A DNA stretch of 64,000 nt from Annona cherimola (GCA_030490835.1 CM059971.1:43758012-43822011); one strand, 5' to 3'; positions 34,039 through 45,743 are shown, counted from the stretch's first letter. Notes: generated by a model not told the origin, from the letters alone. Made by a program: numbers and translations.

Positions 34039-34674
34039 GGCATTCATTATGGACGAGAGAAGTAGCTGAGAATCATTAAGTGTGCGTAACTCCCATCTAC
34101 AAGAGCTTTAAGAGATCAAGCCATTCAAAGAAGAAGAACTTTGCTTCAAACTGCAAGAGCTCAACTTCTGAATCTTCAAAGCCAATACTACGAGTTCTTC
34201 TCTGCGCCAAATTGCTACTACACATCTGTAAAGTGTAGACTGTTTTGTTATTTTATTTTTTTGTATTGAACTATATTTAGTTTGAGGAACTAAGATCAAG
34301 TGAAGGCAAAGTAGTGTGTGATTGGAGTGGAACTCATCACCTACTTGTGCTGAGATTTGTTGAAGCCCCCTAGAGCTGAAATCTAGAAGGGAGCAGTGGC
34401 TCTAATTGTATTTGAGGAATACAATAGTGGAACCCAAGTCACAAGGAGTGTGAGCTTGGAAGAGTGGAGTAGGGAGGTTGCCCGAACTACTATAAAAATC
34501 TTGTGTGCTTGATTTATATTTCTGCTCTCTTCATTATATTGCTTTCCATTTCATTTCATCAATCAAGGGGATTAAACTTTCAAGGGGTTAAGTTTTTAAT
34601 TTACCAAAGAATTTTATAAGAACCCAATTCACCCCTCCCCTCTTGGGTTTTTCCATTAATTCGGGACCAACAAG

Positions 34675-34686
34675 TGGTATCAGAAC
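34675..34686 (+). other. Primer-binding site of copia A (tRNA-Met)
   Basis: TGGTATCAGAAC lies two bases after the LTR end. It matches the plant initiator tRNA-Met site TGGTATCAGAGC except for one base. Confidence 0.9.
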
Positions 34687-34783
34687 AGGTCTTTGAGCTT
34701 ACCAAAGACATCTTATTGACACGGCATCCCAATCTACTCCCGTTCCCGCATTTGCCGAAGGCCAATCATTTACTAGGCCGTTA

Positions 34784-36584
34784 TTGTTTGATGGGAACAA
34801 TTTCGGCTATTGGAAGCTTCGTATGAAGCAACTCATTATGGCTACCGACATGGATTCTTGGATTGCAATCCAAGATGGTGTAACTTTGCCTATCGATGAA
34901 AGAGCTTCCAAGTGGACCGAAGAGGAAGTAAGAACCGTTAAGCGCAATGCTAAGGCCATGAATTCTTTATTTTGTGCTCTTATAGCTTCCGAGTATGATA
35001 GAGTATCATCTTGTCTAATCGCTAAAGAAATATGGAATACTCTAACATCTATTTATGAAGGAACCTCTCAAGTCCAAGGGACTAGGAGAAATATTCTGAT
35101 AGGAGAATTGGAAAGCTTCAAAATGTTAGATAAAGAAAATATTTCTGAGATGTTTGCAAGATTTTCTAAAATTACTAACGCATTGAAAGGTCTTGGAAAT
35201 GCTATCTCTGAATCTGAACAGGTTATGAAGATTCTAAGGGCTCTACCGAAATCATGGACTCCAAAGATTACGGCAATAGAAGAAGCCAAAGACCTAAATA
35301 CTTTAAAGTTAGAAGATCTTATTAGCTCTAATGTCACATGAGCTAATCAAGAGAAGAAATGAAGATCAACACAAAGGGAAGAAAGCTATTGCACTAAAGG
35401 CCACCTCAGAAGAATCTACCTCCTCATCTCACAACGATGATGAAGACATAGCACTGCTCACTCGCGAATTTCGAAAGTTTGTGAGAAAAGGAAGGAACTT
35501 CAAAAACTTTAAAGAAAGACCACGAAGAGAGAAGAAGAAAGATCCAACAAAGTGCTATAGATGCGACGGTATGGGACATATGCAAGCCCAATGTCCTACA
35601 CCGGAAGAGAGACCAAAGGATCAACAAGAAAGGAGGGAAAGACATGAAAACAGAAAATATCAAAGGACAAAAGGAAGAGGCATGTACGTCAATGAAGAAA
35701 CCTCATCAACAAGCAGCTCCTCAACTGATGAATTCGAGGCGGCAAATTGTGCTAGAATATGCTGCATGGCAAGGATAGAACAAGAAGAAAATTTGTTGTG
35801 TTTGAACACAACTGAAGTTTTGGAAGAACAAATCATCTCAACAAAGTGCACAAGCAATGAAGAGGTAACTTCCAAACCTTGCCATTCTCAATCAAGTTAT
35901 TCCTCTTTTCAAGAATGCCTCAAATGTGCTGAATTAGAAGAACTGCAAATCGCATATGATTCATTATATGAAGAAATCAAAAAGCTAGGAAACAAGTTGT
36001 CATTAAAAAGACAACAATGTAACTACGTTATTGTTGCAAATGGAAAACTAGCTGAAAGTTCATCAAAATTGAAAGATGAAAATGATTTGCTTTTGAAAGA
36101 AGTAGAGAAACTGAAAAAGGAGAACGAATCATTAAATGAATCATTACCCAAGTTCTCTAATCCAGGAGAAAATGTAAAAATATTTCTGAACATGACCTCC
36201 CAAATAAATAAAAGAGGTCTTGGATACTATACATTTGAGCAAAAAGAAAGTGGCAAATCAAATGTGCCAATACTTGGGAAATATCAAACCAAAACTGCAC
36301 CTATACACAAGCCACAAAGGAAAAATGCTATGTGGACTAGAAGGCCAACGTTTGAACTATTACATACTTGGAGGCCTATTCCAAGATTACCTATGGCTTG
36401 CAATTTTTGCAATAAAATGGGTCATAAAACCTACAAATGTAACTTTAAGAAACTATATGACCATGGTGCAAAATTAGTTTGGATTCCAAGGAACACAAGA
36501 TTTGGGCTTTCTAAGTTAGAGCAACAAAAATTGAATTATATTACTAACCCAAATGGACCCATAAAATGGGTACCAAAGAGATAA
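34784..36584 (+). pseudogene. gag: Copia A gag, one frameshift and lost start codon
   Basis: Nucleocapsid/capsid polyprotein. The frame is open from before 34784 (the segment PVPAFAEGQS precedes LFDGNNFGYWKLRMKQ, the usual Sirevirus Gag N-terminus). No ATG is visible upstream in frame: the expected start position reads ATT near 34715. The first part (to 35341) matches the capsid domain (UBN2-like, with W..W and LESFKM regions). A one-base loss near 35326-35335 moves the frame; the rest continues at 35331-36584. CCHC knuckles: CYRCDGMGHMQAQC near 35552 and CNFCNKMGHKTYKC near 36400. Between them is a Lys/Glu-rich coiled-coil-like region. It ends KWVPKR and stop, with pol in the next frame. Confidence 0.9.
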
Positions 36585-36591
36585 GATTTAC

Positions 36592-39500
36592 TTGTTTATT
36601 TTTCAGATATGTTTTAAGGCAAAAGCAAACAATGTATGGTTCATGGACAGTGGTTGTTCAAGGCATATGACCGGAGAAAGAAGTTTATTTCATAAACTTA
36701 AGCCTTGCAACGATGGAACGGTTGTCTTTGGTAATAATGAGAAAAGTAAAATTAAAGGTAAAGGAAACATATATAGTATTTCAAATGCATGCATGGAAGA
36801 TGTTTTGTTTGTTGAAGGACTCAAGCACAATCTAATGAGCATTAGTCAATTATGTGACAAAGGATACAAGGTTGTGTTTGAATCATCCATATATAATGTA
36901 TTTGATGGAGAACATATCATGTTTAGTGGAAAAAGACATGGAAATGTATATTTGGTTTCACTTGATGAATTAGATGGTCAATGTCTAATGGCCATTGATA
37001 ATGATCCATGAGTTTGGCATAAAAGGCTTGGACATATAAACATGGGAAATATAAAGACCCTATGGAAAAAGAGTTTGGTAGAAGGATTGCCAAAGTTGAA
37101 ATATGACAAGGACAAAATTTGTAAGGCATGTCAAATATCAAAACAACTTAAAATGCCTTTCTCTACCAAAAAGGGAATTTTCACCACTAGGCCACTTGAA
37201 TTGCTACACATGGATCTATATGGGCCATCCGATATTTTAACCATTGGTGGAAAGAAATATGTGTTTGTAATTGTTGATGATTTTTCAAGATTCACATGGA
37301 TAATTCTCTTAGCTAGCAAAGATGAAGCCTTCTCTATGTTTGCAACTTTTGTAAATTTGGTGCAAAATGAAAAACAAAGTACTATTATAACTATAAGAAG
37401 TGATCATGGTGGTGAATTTGAAAACAAACGATTCATAGAATTATGTAATGAAAAAGGAATTCATCACACATTTTCTGCACCAAGAACTCCACAACAAAAT
37501 GGAGTAGTTGAAAGGAAAAATAGAACTATACAAGAGATGGCTAGAACAATGCTAAATGAGAGCAAACTATCCAAGAAATTTTGGGGTGAAGCTGTAAATA
37601 CAGCTTGTCATGTTTTGAATCGAGTTGCCATTAGAGCAATCTTGAAAAAGACCCCATATGAGCTATGGAAAGGAAGAAAACCAAATATCTCTTATTTTCA
37701 TGCTTTTGGATGCACATGCTATGTTTTGAACAATGGAAAAACCAATTTGGGAAAACTAGATGCTAAAAGTGATGAAGCAATATTCCTTGGTTACTCATCA
37801 AATAGCAAAGCATATAGAGTATTTAATAAACAAAACCAAGTTGTAGAAAAGTTGATACATGTTGTCTTTGATGAATTTAACCAAACTCCGAGAAAGGAGG
37901 ATGAGTTAAGTGATGTAGATGAAATAAAAGGAAAAGAACAACCAAAGGAAATCGAGCTCAAGCCAGAAAACCTCATAGAGGAAGAGGTAAGTGAAGGTAA
38001 TGATTCTTACAAACCTCCAACTGATTTAAAGTTCAAAAATGCCCATCCAATTGAGCAAGTCATTGGAAATGTGTATGAAGGAATGAAAACTAGAAAATCA
38101 AAACAAAACATTTTTGGACAATATGCTTTTGTATCAAAAATCGAACCAACTACCATTGAACAAGCTCTCAATGATGAAAATTGGGTCATTGCAATGCAAG
38201 AAGAGCTAAACCAATTTGAAAGGAACAATGTATGACATTTAGTTCCTAGACCAAATGGTCATACAATTATTGGTACCAAATGGGTGTTTAGGAATAAATT
38301 AGACGAAAGCGGACTTGTAATTAGGAACAAGGCCAGATTAGTAGCCAAAGGTTATTCCCAAGAAGAAGGAATTGACTTTGAAGAATCATATGCACATGTG
38401 GCTAGATTAGAAGCCATACGTATTTTACTAGCATTTGCTTCTCATATGAATTTCAAATTGTTTCAAATGGATGTGAAAAGCACATTTCTGAACGGATATT
38501 TGAATGAAGAAGTATATGTTGAACAACCCCCAGGATTTGAAGAAAAGGATCAATCAAAATATGTTTATAAATTGGCCAAAACATTATATGGACTAAAACA
38601 AGCTCCAAGAGCTTGGTATGAAAGGCTGAATAGATTTTTGATTGATCATGAGTTTCAAAGAGGAAAAGTTGATACTACCTTGTTCATTAAGTATAAAAGT
38701 AAAAACATTTTAATTGTACAAATTTATGTAGACGATATAATATTTGGAGCTACTGACGAAACTTTATGCCAAGAATTTTCTAAGATCATGCAAAGCGAAT
38801 TTGAAATGAGCATGATGGGAGAATTAAATTTCTTTCTTGGACTACAAATCAAGCAGCAAACAGAAGGGATATTCTTAAATCAGTCCAAATATGTCAAAGA
38901 AATGCTTAAGAAATTTGGAATGCAAAATGGTAAAGGAGCAAATACACCAATGAGTTCTATGATCAAGATCGACACAGACAAAAAGGATAAATGTATCGAT
39001 CAAAAGCTCTATAGAAGCATGATAGGATCATTGTTATATTTAACTGCTTCTAGACCAGATATTTTATTCAGTGTTTGTATGTGCTCTAGATTTCAAGCAT
39101 GTCCTAAAGAATCACATCTATTGGCTGTAAAAAGAATTTTTAAATATTTGATAAATACTATCAATCTTGGACTATGGTATCCAAAGGGGTCAACATTTGA
39201 TTTAATCGGCTATTTGGATGCGGATTTTGCCGGTTACAAAGTAGATAAAAAAAGTACCAGTGGAACTTGTCAATTTCTTGGAAATATGTTGGTTTCATGG
39301 TACTCAATGAAACAAACCAGTGTTGCCCTATCTACTGCGGAAGCCGAATATATAGCCACCGGAAGCTGTTGTGCCCAACTACTTCGGATGAAACAACAAT
39401 TGAAAGATTATGGCATTGAGTATTTCAATATTCCTATTAAATGTGATAATACAAGTGCTATATGTTTGACTAAGAATCCTGTACTGCATTCAAGAACAAA

Positions 39501-39669
39501 GCATATAGATGTAAGACATCATTTTATTAGAGAACATGTTGAGAATCATGATATTTGCTTAGAATATGTGAAAACTGAAGATCAAATTGCTGATATCTTT
39601 ACCAAACCTCTAGCAAAGGAATCATTTTATAAAATTAGAAATGATATGGGGATGATAGAATTAAATTAG
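36592..39669 (+). pseudogene. pol: Copia A pol (protease, integrase, RT, RNase H), two premature TGA
   Basis: A single frame of about 1025 codons. Protease: WFMDSGCSRHMTG near the start. Integrase: WHKRLGH and CKACQ zinc-binding part, then the DDE core with LLHMDLYGP, RSDHGGEFEN and PQQNGVVERKNR, and GKRKP-type linker [40 protein letters not shown], catalytic YVDDIIFGA near 38725. RNase [32 protein letters not shown]. It ends in MGMIELN. Two in-frame TGA codons at 37009-37011 (before VWHKRLGH) and 38233-38235 (before HLVPRP) occupy positions that normally hold Trp. Catalytic residues are otherwise present. The integrase-before-RT order defines Ty1/copia. Confidence 0.95.
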
Positions 39670-39717
39670 GAAGAATTCGACAAATCTGATCTAAAAGGAG
39701 CCAAGTTGATGAGTCAA

Positions 39718-39845
39718 GTTGACTCCAGGAAAGCCAAGTCGACTCAAGCGAAGTCGACTTGGGAGATGTGAAGTCGACTCCGCCTCTGAGGCGAAGTCGA
39801 CTCCGAGGGGTCGAAGTCGACTTCGCCTAGGGCAAAGTCGACTCC
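39718..39845 (+). repeat. Internal AAGTCGACT cluster between pol and the third ORF
   Basis: Six or seven copies of AGTCGACT with CCGCC, CCGAGG or TTCGCC between them, closely resembling the LTR units but inside the element. It is followed directly by a pyrimidine-rich tract. Confidence 0.85.
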
Positions 39846-39846
39846 G

Positions 39847-40090
39847 CGCGTGCGACGGCTCGCCTTCCCCCTTCTCCTTTTCTTCTTCCTCCTCTTTTTT
39901 TCTTCTTCCTCCTCTTTCTCCCGCCACTTCCAGCGATTTTCTTCTCTCTCCCAGCAATTTCTCTTTTCATCTCCGGCCAGCGCTCTCTCTCTCTCTCTCT
40001 CTCTCTCTTTTTCCGACAGCCTCTCCGTTTCTCTCTCTCTCTCTCTTTTACACTGCCCAGTCTTCCTTTTCTCCCATTTTTATTTCACAG
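39847..40090 (+). promoter_or_regulatory. Pyrimidine-rich leader with (CT)13 and a candidate splice acceptor
   Basis: Almost pure C/T for about 240 bases, including (CT)n at 39983-40008, ending TTTTTATTTCACAG, an ideal plant 3' splice site, about 30 bases before the ATG of the third ORF. It could serve as polypyrimidine tract for a spliced subgenomic RNA, or as a Y-patch promoter. Neither is proved by sequence. Confidence 0.45.
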
Positions 40091-40120
40091 TCTTTCTAAG
40101 CTTTCTAAATTCCTAATCCA

Positions 40121-41746
40121 ATGGCTCCAAAACCAAGACTCCCCAAACTAGCTATTTCCAAACCTACCCAAAGGCCTGTGCCTAGACCTTCGAGGTCAAA
40201 TATAGAGGAAGAAATTCCTAGGAGACAGAGGACTCCTGCGAAACGAGCCAGAGAGGAACCTTCAACCTCAACGGGTCGAAGGGTTAGATTTCAAACCGCT
40301 ACCCAATCGTCAGGTTGAGCTCCGAGGTCGGAAAGTCAACCTCAAAGCTCAAATTCAGAAAGAATCCCGATCACAAAAGGGCAAGTCCTGAAAATGCCCA
40401 CAACATACTTTAGAACAGAGCTTCAACACAGTCGCTTCTATAAGCACTTCTACGAGAGAAAGGTATTCATTCCAAAGATTATCGATTTCAAGTTTCTCAA
40501 CGATTATGAATTCGATATAGAAGAGTTATTGGATTTTCAAGGATGGATACAGTTGTTAAAGATAGATGAAAGGGTATATCCCGATCTGACAAGGATGTTC
40601 TATTATCTGTGGGATGATAACAATTTTTCAACCTTTGTCAAAGGAACAGAGATGTATTTTGGGACTATGAATAACCCAAATCAGAATGAAGCAATACAGA
40701 GAATAGGAAGAATTCTCGAAGTTCCATCCGAAGAAGAATCACTTCCTCGGGATCTTACAGTGGAGAAAATCTACAATGAGCTAACCAAGAGTAACAAGTA
40801 TCATGCAGGAACCAAGTTCCTACACTACATGGATCTTTCTCCACGGCTGAGAGTCCTCCGCTTACTCATTGCTCACTGTATCTATCCGAAAGGTGGCGGA
40901 AGGAATCAACTCAACCCACAGGAGGCCATGATTCTATGGAAATTGGTCAACAAGGTTAAGATCAGTCTTCTCAGATTATTCCTAGAAGCCTTGGCATGCA
41001 GAAAGGACAATCCGAGAGGTGTTCTACCCTACGGGACTTGGATCACGAGGATCCTAGAATACTTCGAGGTGGATATTGAAGGGGAACCATTTGAAGTCCC
41101 TAAAACCACAAATGCCATTAATAAGGCATTGCTCCAACGAATGAAGATAAATTTGGAGCAGTTCAGGGATGATAGGATACGAGAAAAGTTAGGCAAACCA
41201 GCTCGTGAGCAAGAAGGTCGTGCACAGACTGAGGGGGAGCAGCCTCCCGAGGCACCATCTGCTCCACCCCGAGACGTTCCAGAGGAGCCAGTATCTCCTA
41301 TGACGCACGGATCCTACTCTCCACAGGGATCTGCTGCACCTGATCGGGCGCCTCCACCGTCATCTCAAGAGGTCACATTACAGAGCATTAAAGATGAGAT
41401 ATCTGCTCTACGAGAGGAAATGGGTCATCAAGAGGATCGAATGACCAGTCTCGTGACCGAAGTTCTTACTGCCATTAATGATATGCATTCCCGACAAGAT
41501 CGAATCGATCGAGAAATGCGTACCATTAGATACCATCTTGCATCGGGGCGACACAAAAATCGACCCATACCAGAGCTTGATCCTTTCGATTCAAGATCAG
41601 TTCATCGAGATCCGACTCCCGCTCCAGTTTCTTCCTTCTATTCCTCTGCTCATGTTCGACCTATCAAACTCATTCAATCCTCATATCCCATTTCCCAATT
41701 TCAATTCACCAAATCCTTGGTGATTGAACCATTTTTGAAAGATTGA
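40121..41746 (+). pseudogene. Copia A third ORF in the env position, one premature TGA
   Basis: 541 codons from ATG 40121, with an in-frame TGA at 40316-40318; the frame is the same on both sides. Residues 1-65 are basic and Pro/Arg-rich (RPVPRPSRSN, RTPAKRAREEP). About 95-370 form a compact globular region (RFYKHFYERKVFIPK, LLDFQGW, YYLWDD, IYPKGGGRNQLN, LPYGTWITRI) of the type annotated in plant genomes as putative plant transposon protein. Then comes a Pro/Glu-rich linker, then a coiled-coil-like helix (SIKDEISALREEMGHQEDR). I see no signal peptide or membrane segment, so an envelope role is not supported. Its place after pol matches the extra ORF of Sireviruses. A Gag-associated or chromatin role is possible but unproved. 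Confidence 0.8.
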
Positions 41747-42003
41747 CAAAAAGGGGGAGATAGAATAGGAATAGAGTTGTTTTTGAGAGTTTTTAGAGCA
41801 TTTTGGGTCGGGTAGTTTGTATCTAGGTTTCATTTTTGCTTTACAGTGTAATCTGTATTGATTTATAAAATTGTTTATGCTCATATATGTGTTTCATGTT
41901 TCATATTTACTATACTCCGTTTGAAAGTTATGATCTGTTTTGAAAACTATATGAATATGATTATCTTGAAAGGTACAAGCTCAATTTAGTTTTGTTAATC
42001 ATC

Positions 42004-42016
42004 AAAAAGGGGGAGA
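42004..42016 (+). other. Polypurine tract of copia A
   Basis: AAAAAGGGGGAGA one base before the 3' LTR. This primes plus-strand DNA synthesis. The same tract, inverted, flanks element C (59497-59510). Confidence 0.85.
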
Positions 42017-42017
42017 T

Positions 42018-43683
42018 TGTTGGAAACAATGTTTAAAGCAAAACAAAATTGACCAAAGCATGAGTTTTGATGATTAACAAAGTTAAAATTGAGTATAAGG
42101 TGATTACTGATGACTTTGCTTAATGATTTAAGGAATGAATTAGCCAAGTCGATATCCAAGTCGACTTGGACTTCGACTTAGGCTGAAGTCAATCCCAAAG
42201 TCGACTCCATATTCGACTCCAAAACAGACTACACAGCAAAATTTAAATTGGCAGGAAAAGCAGGTGAAATCGCAGGCCAAGTCGACTCCAGTATCGACTT
42301 CAGACGGCAAAAATACTCCAGAGCTGATTTTGGGGTACAAAAATTCCGAAGTCGCAGACGAAGCCGACTCCATGTGCGACTTGGGTGAAGTCGCAGATGA
42401 AGTCGACCCCGAGATCGACTTGAGTTCTTCAATGTCCAAAATACAGACTTAAGCTCATTTTCAAGATCAACTTGGAATTTTTCAAATCCAAATCAAGGGT
42501 ACAAGCTCATTATCAACCTAAGATTCTCAAGTCCAAGGCACAGCTTCAACCTTATTCTAAAGGTGAAGAAATTCAAGATATGAAGATTAATATCAAAAGA
42601 GAGCAAGGTGCATGAATCAAAGGCAAATCAACCTTACAAGTTTTCAAGCTCTCCAAGATTCACAAGGTCTACAACATTTGAAGACTAATCCAAGTTCAAG
42701 CAAGACGCATAAACTCAACTAAGAAGATTGGTCAAAGATTACATGATTCAAATCTCATGGACTCAAGTTCATCAAGCTTTCTGCTAAGGTGAAGTCGCAC
42801 CCGAAGTCGACTCCACCTGCGACTTGGGTCAAGTCGATGCCCAAGTCAACCCAATCTGGAACTTGAAGATTGCTACGGAAGGCGAAGTCGCACCCGAAGT
42901 CGACTCCATCTGCGACTTGGGTGAAGTCGCACCCGAAGTCGACTCCACCTGCAACTTGGGTCGCAATGGTCGAAAAATATTTGAACGTTGGCGCATTAAA
43001 TGCGCGCCACCTACCTTCAAACGTTCGGATTCTCTCCACATTTATAAAAGGCATTCATTATGGACGAGGGAAGTAGCTGAGAATCATTAAGTGTGCTTAA
43101 CTCCCATCTACAAGAGCTTTAAGAGATCAAGTCATTCAAAGAAGAAGAACTTTGCTTCAAACTGCAAGAGCTCAACTTCTGAATCTTCAAAGCCAATACT
43201 ATGAGTTCTTCTCTGCGCCAAATTGCTACTACACATCTGTAAAGTGTAGACTGTTTTGTTATTTTATTTTTTTGTATTGAACTTTATTTAGTTTGAGGAA
43301 CTAAGATCAAGTGAAGGCAAAGTAGTGTGTGATTGGAGTGGAACTCATCACCTACTTGTGCTGAGATTTGTTGAAGCCCCCTAGAGCTGAAATCTAGAAG
43401 GGAGCAGTGGCTCTAATTGTATTTGAGGAATACAATAGTGGAACCCAAGTCAAAAGGAGTGTGAGCTTGGAAGAGTGGAGTAGGGAGGTTGCCCGAACTA
43501 CTATAAAAATCTTGTGTGCTTGATTTATATTTCTGCTCTCTACATTATATTGCTTTCCATTTCATTTCATCAATCAAGGGGATTAAACTTTCAAGGGGTT
43601 AAGTTTTTAATTTACCAAAGAATTTTATAAGAACCCAATTCACCCCTCCCCTCTTGGGTTTTGCCATTTACTCGGGACCAACA
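42018..43683 (+). repeat. 3' LTR of copia A, 1666 bp
   Basis: Same ends and order as the 5' LTR. Hairpin array 1 is one 42-bp unit shorter. TATA box at 43043-43049. Followed by the GAAAA target duplicate, after which LTR B resumes. Confidence 0.95.
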
Positions 43684-44375
43684 GAAAACGGGGAGCAAAG
43701 CTGACGAAGTTGCAAACGAAGTCGACTCCGCATGTGACTTGGGCGAAGTCGCAGACCAAGTCGACTCCAGCATCGACTTCAAAATGACGATTCCTTCCAG
43801 AGTTGAAGTCAAGACTCCGAAGTGCCGAAGTCGCACCCCAAGTCGACTCCACTTGCGACTTGAGGTGAAGTCGCAGGCTAAGTCGACTCCAGTAGCGACT
43901 TGGAGGCATCGTTTTCCGTCCAGAGTTGAAACCGAAATCTGGGGGCACCGAAGTCGCAGACCAAGTCGACTCCACTTGCGACTTGAGGTGAAGTCGCAGA
44001 CGAAGTCGACTCCGGCATTGACTTCGATCGGGTAGAGGGTATATTTCAGAAGACAAGCTGAGATTAACTATTTTCAAGACAAACTTGTATGAAGATGAAG
44101 ATCAAGGCAACCTAAATGCTCAAACTGAAACATTTGAAGACTAATCCAAGTCCAAGCAAGATGCATAAACTCGACCAAGAAGTTATTCAAGATTATGTGA
44201 TTCAAGACTATATGGGTTCAAAGGCTTGCAAAACATGGAGCTAATGAAAGCAAGCTAAAATGAAGAAAATGATTCAAAAGGAAATGAAAAATGCAAGAGA
44301 GCTACAAAAGGCATGAAGAAACCCAAGCAAACTAAAGCATTCCAAGTTTTCAAGTTCGTCAAGCTAACTGACGAG

Positions 44376-44458
44376 GTGAAGTCGCACCCCGAAGTCGACT
44401 CCATCTGCGACTTGGGCGAAGTCGCACCCGAAGTCGACTCCACCTGCGACTTGGGTCG
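44376..44458 (+). repeat. Hairpin-unit array upstream of the TATA box of LTR B
   Basis: Two 39-40-bp units with AAGTCGCACC, AAGTCGACTCCA and TGCGACTTGGG, equivalent to 33873-33950 in element A. Confidence 0.85.
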
Positions 44459-45696
44459 CAATGGTCAGAAAATATTCGAACGTTGGCGCATTAAATGCGC
44501 GCCACCTACCTTCAAACGTTCGGATTCCCTCCACAATTATAAAAGGCATTCATTGTGGACGAGGGAAGCAGCTAAAATTCATTAAGTGTGCATAACTCCT
44601 ACCTTCAAGAGCATTAAGTGATCAAGCCAATCCTTAGAAGAAGAACTTTGCTTCAAACTGCAAGAGCTCAACTGCTGATCCTTCAAAGCCAACTCTACAA
44701 GTTCTTCTCTGCGCCAAACTGTCTCTACACAACAGTAACGTGTAGATTCTTTCTGTTTTTCTTATTGTTGTATTGAACTTGATTTAGTTTGAGGAACTAA
44801 GATCAAGTGTAAGAAAAGTAGTGTGTGATTGGAGTGGAACTCATCACCTACTTGTGCTGAGATTTGTTGAAGCCCCTTAGAGCTGAAATCTAGAAGAGAG
44901 CAGTGGTTCTAATTGTATTTGAGGAATACAATAGTGGAACCCAAGTCATAAGGAGTGTGAGCTTGGAAGAGTGGAGTAGGGAGGTTGCCCGAACCACTAT
45001 AAAAATCTTGTGTGCTTGATTTATATTTCTGCTCTCTACATTATATTGCTTTCCATTTCATTTCATCAATCAAGGGGATTAAACTTTCAAGGGGTTAAGT
45101 TTTTAATTTACCAAAGAATTTTATAAGAACCCAATTCACCCCTCCCCTCTTAGGTTTTTCCATTAACTCGGGACCAACAATTTGAACCATCTGAAAATTG
45201 ATGTCGCTATCCAGCAGAGTAAAAATACTTAAATAAATATAAATACTTATTATTTTGTACTGAAAATATTTATTTTCGTTAATTTGTGTATTTATTAAGG
45301 TATGATATAAATTCTTTGATTTGATTATGATTCAAAATTTAGAGAGATCAGCATGTCTGATTTCAGCATTATAGACAGATTGAGGAATAAATCAAAATAA
45401 ATGTTAAATTCCAGTTTTTTGAGATGAAATTTAACTTACAATGGGATATAATATAAGTATCATAAGTGATTATGAGGGTTTAACCTATTAGAGGTGAATT
45501 TTAAAAGGAATGAGTGCTATAGAAGCACAAGTTATACTAGTGAGGAAATTAGAAAATGGACACCCAACTTGAAAGACAAGTGGGTTAAGTTAGTTTAACA
45601 TAAATCTAAATCGATTTATGTAGGTTGGAAAACCCTAAGTGATGCAAGCATTTGAAATTGATGCATATAAATGAAATGTCATTTTCATTTATCTAG

Positions 45697-45743
45697 GCAA
45701 AGGCAAAGAAAAGTATGGAAGAAAGAGGTTAACTCTATCTCAG
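45697..45743 (+). other. Exon-like 47-nt block in LTR D with splice consensus
   Basis: Preceded by TTTTCATTTATCTAG and followed by CAG|GTAAGCAAG. It is purine-rich (GCAAAGGCAAAGAAAAG at its start). Equivalent blocks of 45 nt occur in E (47870-47914, minus) and F (63316-63360). Confidence 0.55.

Larger units (their letters stand above)
32971..34672 (+). repeat. 5' LTR of copia A, 1702 bp
   Basis: Contains two groups of hairpin units (33098-33417 and 33780-33957), a TATA box at 34032-34038, and a pyrimidine- and T-rich stretch near 34230-34260. It ends at GGGACCAACA. It has one 42-bp unit more than the 3' LTR (near 33230-33290) and lacks a 6-bp GTCCAA-like insertion present there. Confidence 0.95.
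32971..43683 (+). mobile_element. Complete copia retrotransposon A (Sirevirus type), 10,713 bp
   Basis: LTRs at 32971-34672 (1702 bp) and 42018-43683 (1666 bp), both TGTTGG...CCAACA. The target duplication GAAAA lies at 32966-32970 and 43684-43688. The primer-binding site follows the 5' LTR and a polypurine tract precedes the 3' LTR. Order gag, protease, integrase, RT, RNase H identifies Ty1/copia. Two Gag zinc knuckles and a long third ORF after pol point to the Sirevirus group. By hand alignment the LTRs differ by about 35 substitutions (roughly 2%) plus one 42-bp and one 6-bp indel, so insertion was fairly recent. All ORFs carry disabling changes. Confidence 0.95.
32730..45179 (+). mobile_element. 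Copia solo LTR B (about 1732 bp), split by element A
   Basis: The LTR starts TGTTGGAAAT at 32730 and ends GGACCAACA at 45179. The flanks carry ATTTG on both sides (32725-32729 and 45180-45184). Element A is inserted at 32971-43683, so B's own sequence is 32730-32970 plus 43684-45179. It contains the hairpin-unit array, the TATA box TATAAAA (44538-44544) and the usual 3' end GGGACCAACA. No internal region remains. Confidence 0.9.

Noticed and set aside
39691..40116. ORFs over the CT-rich tract before the third ORF
   Set aside because: Serine/leucine/phenylalanine runs from simple CT sequence. The supported start is ATG 40121.
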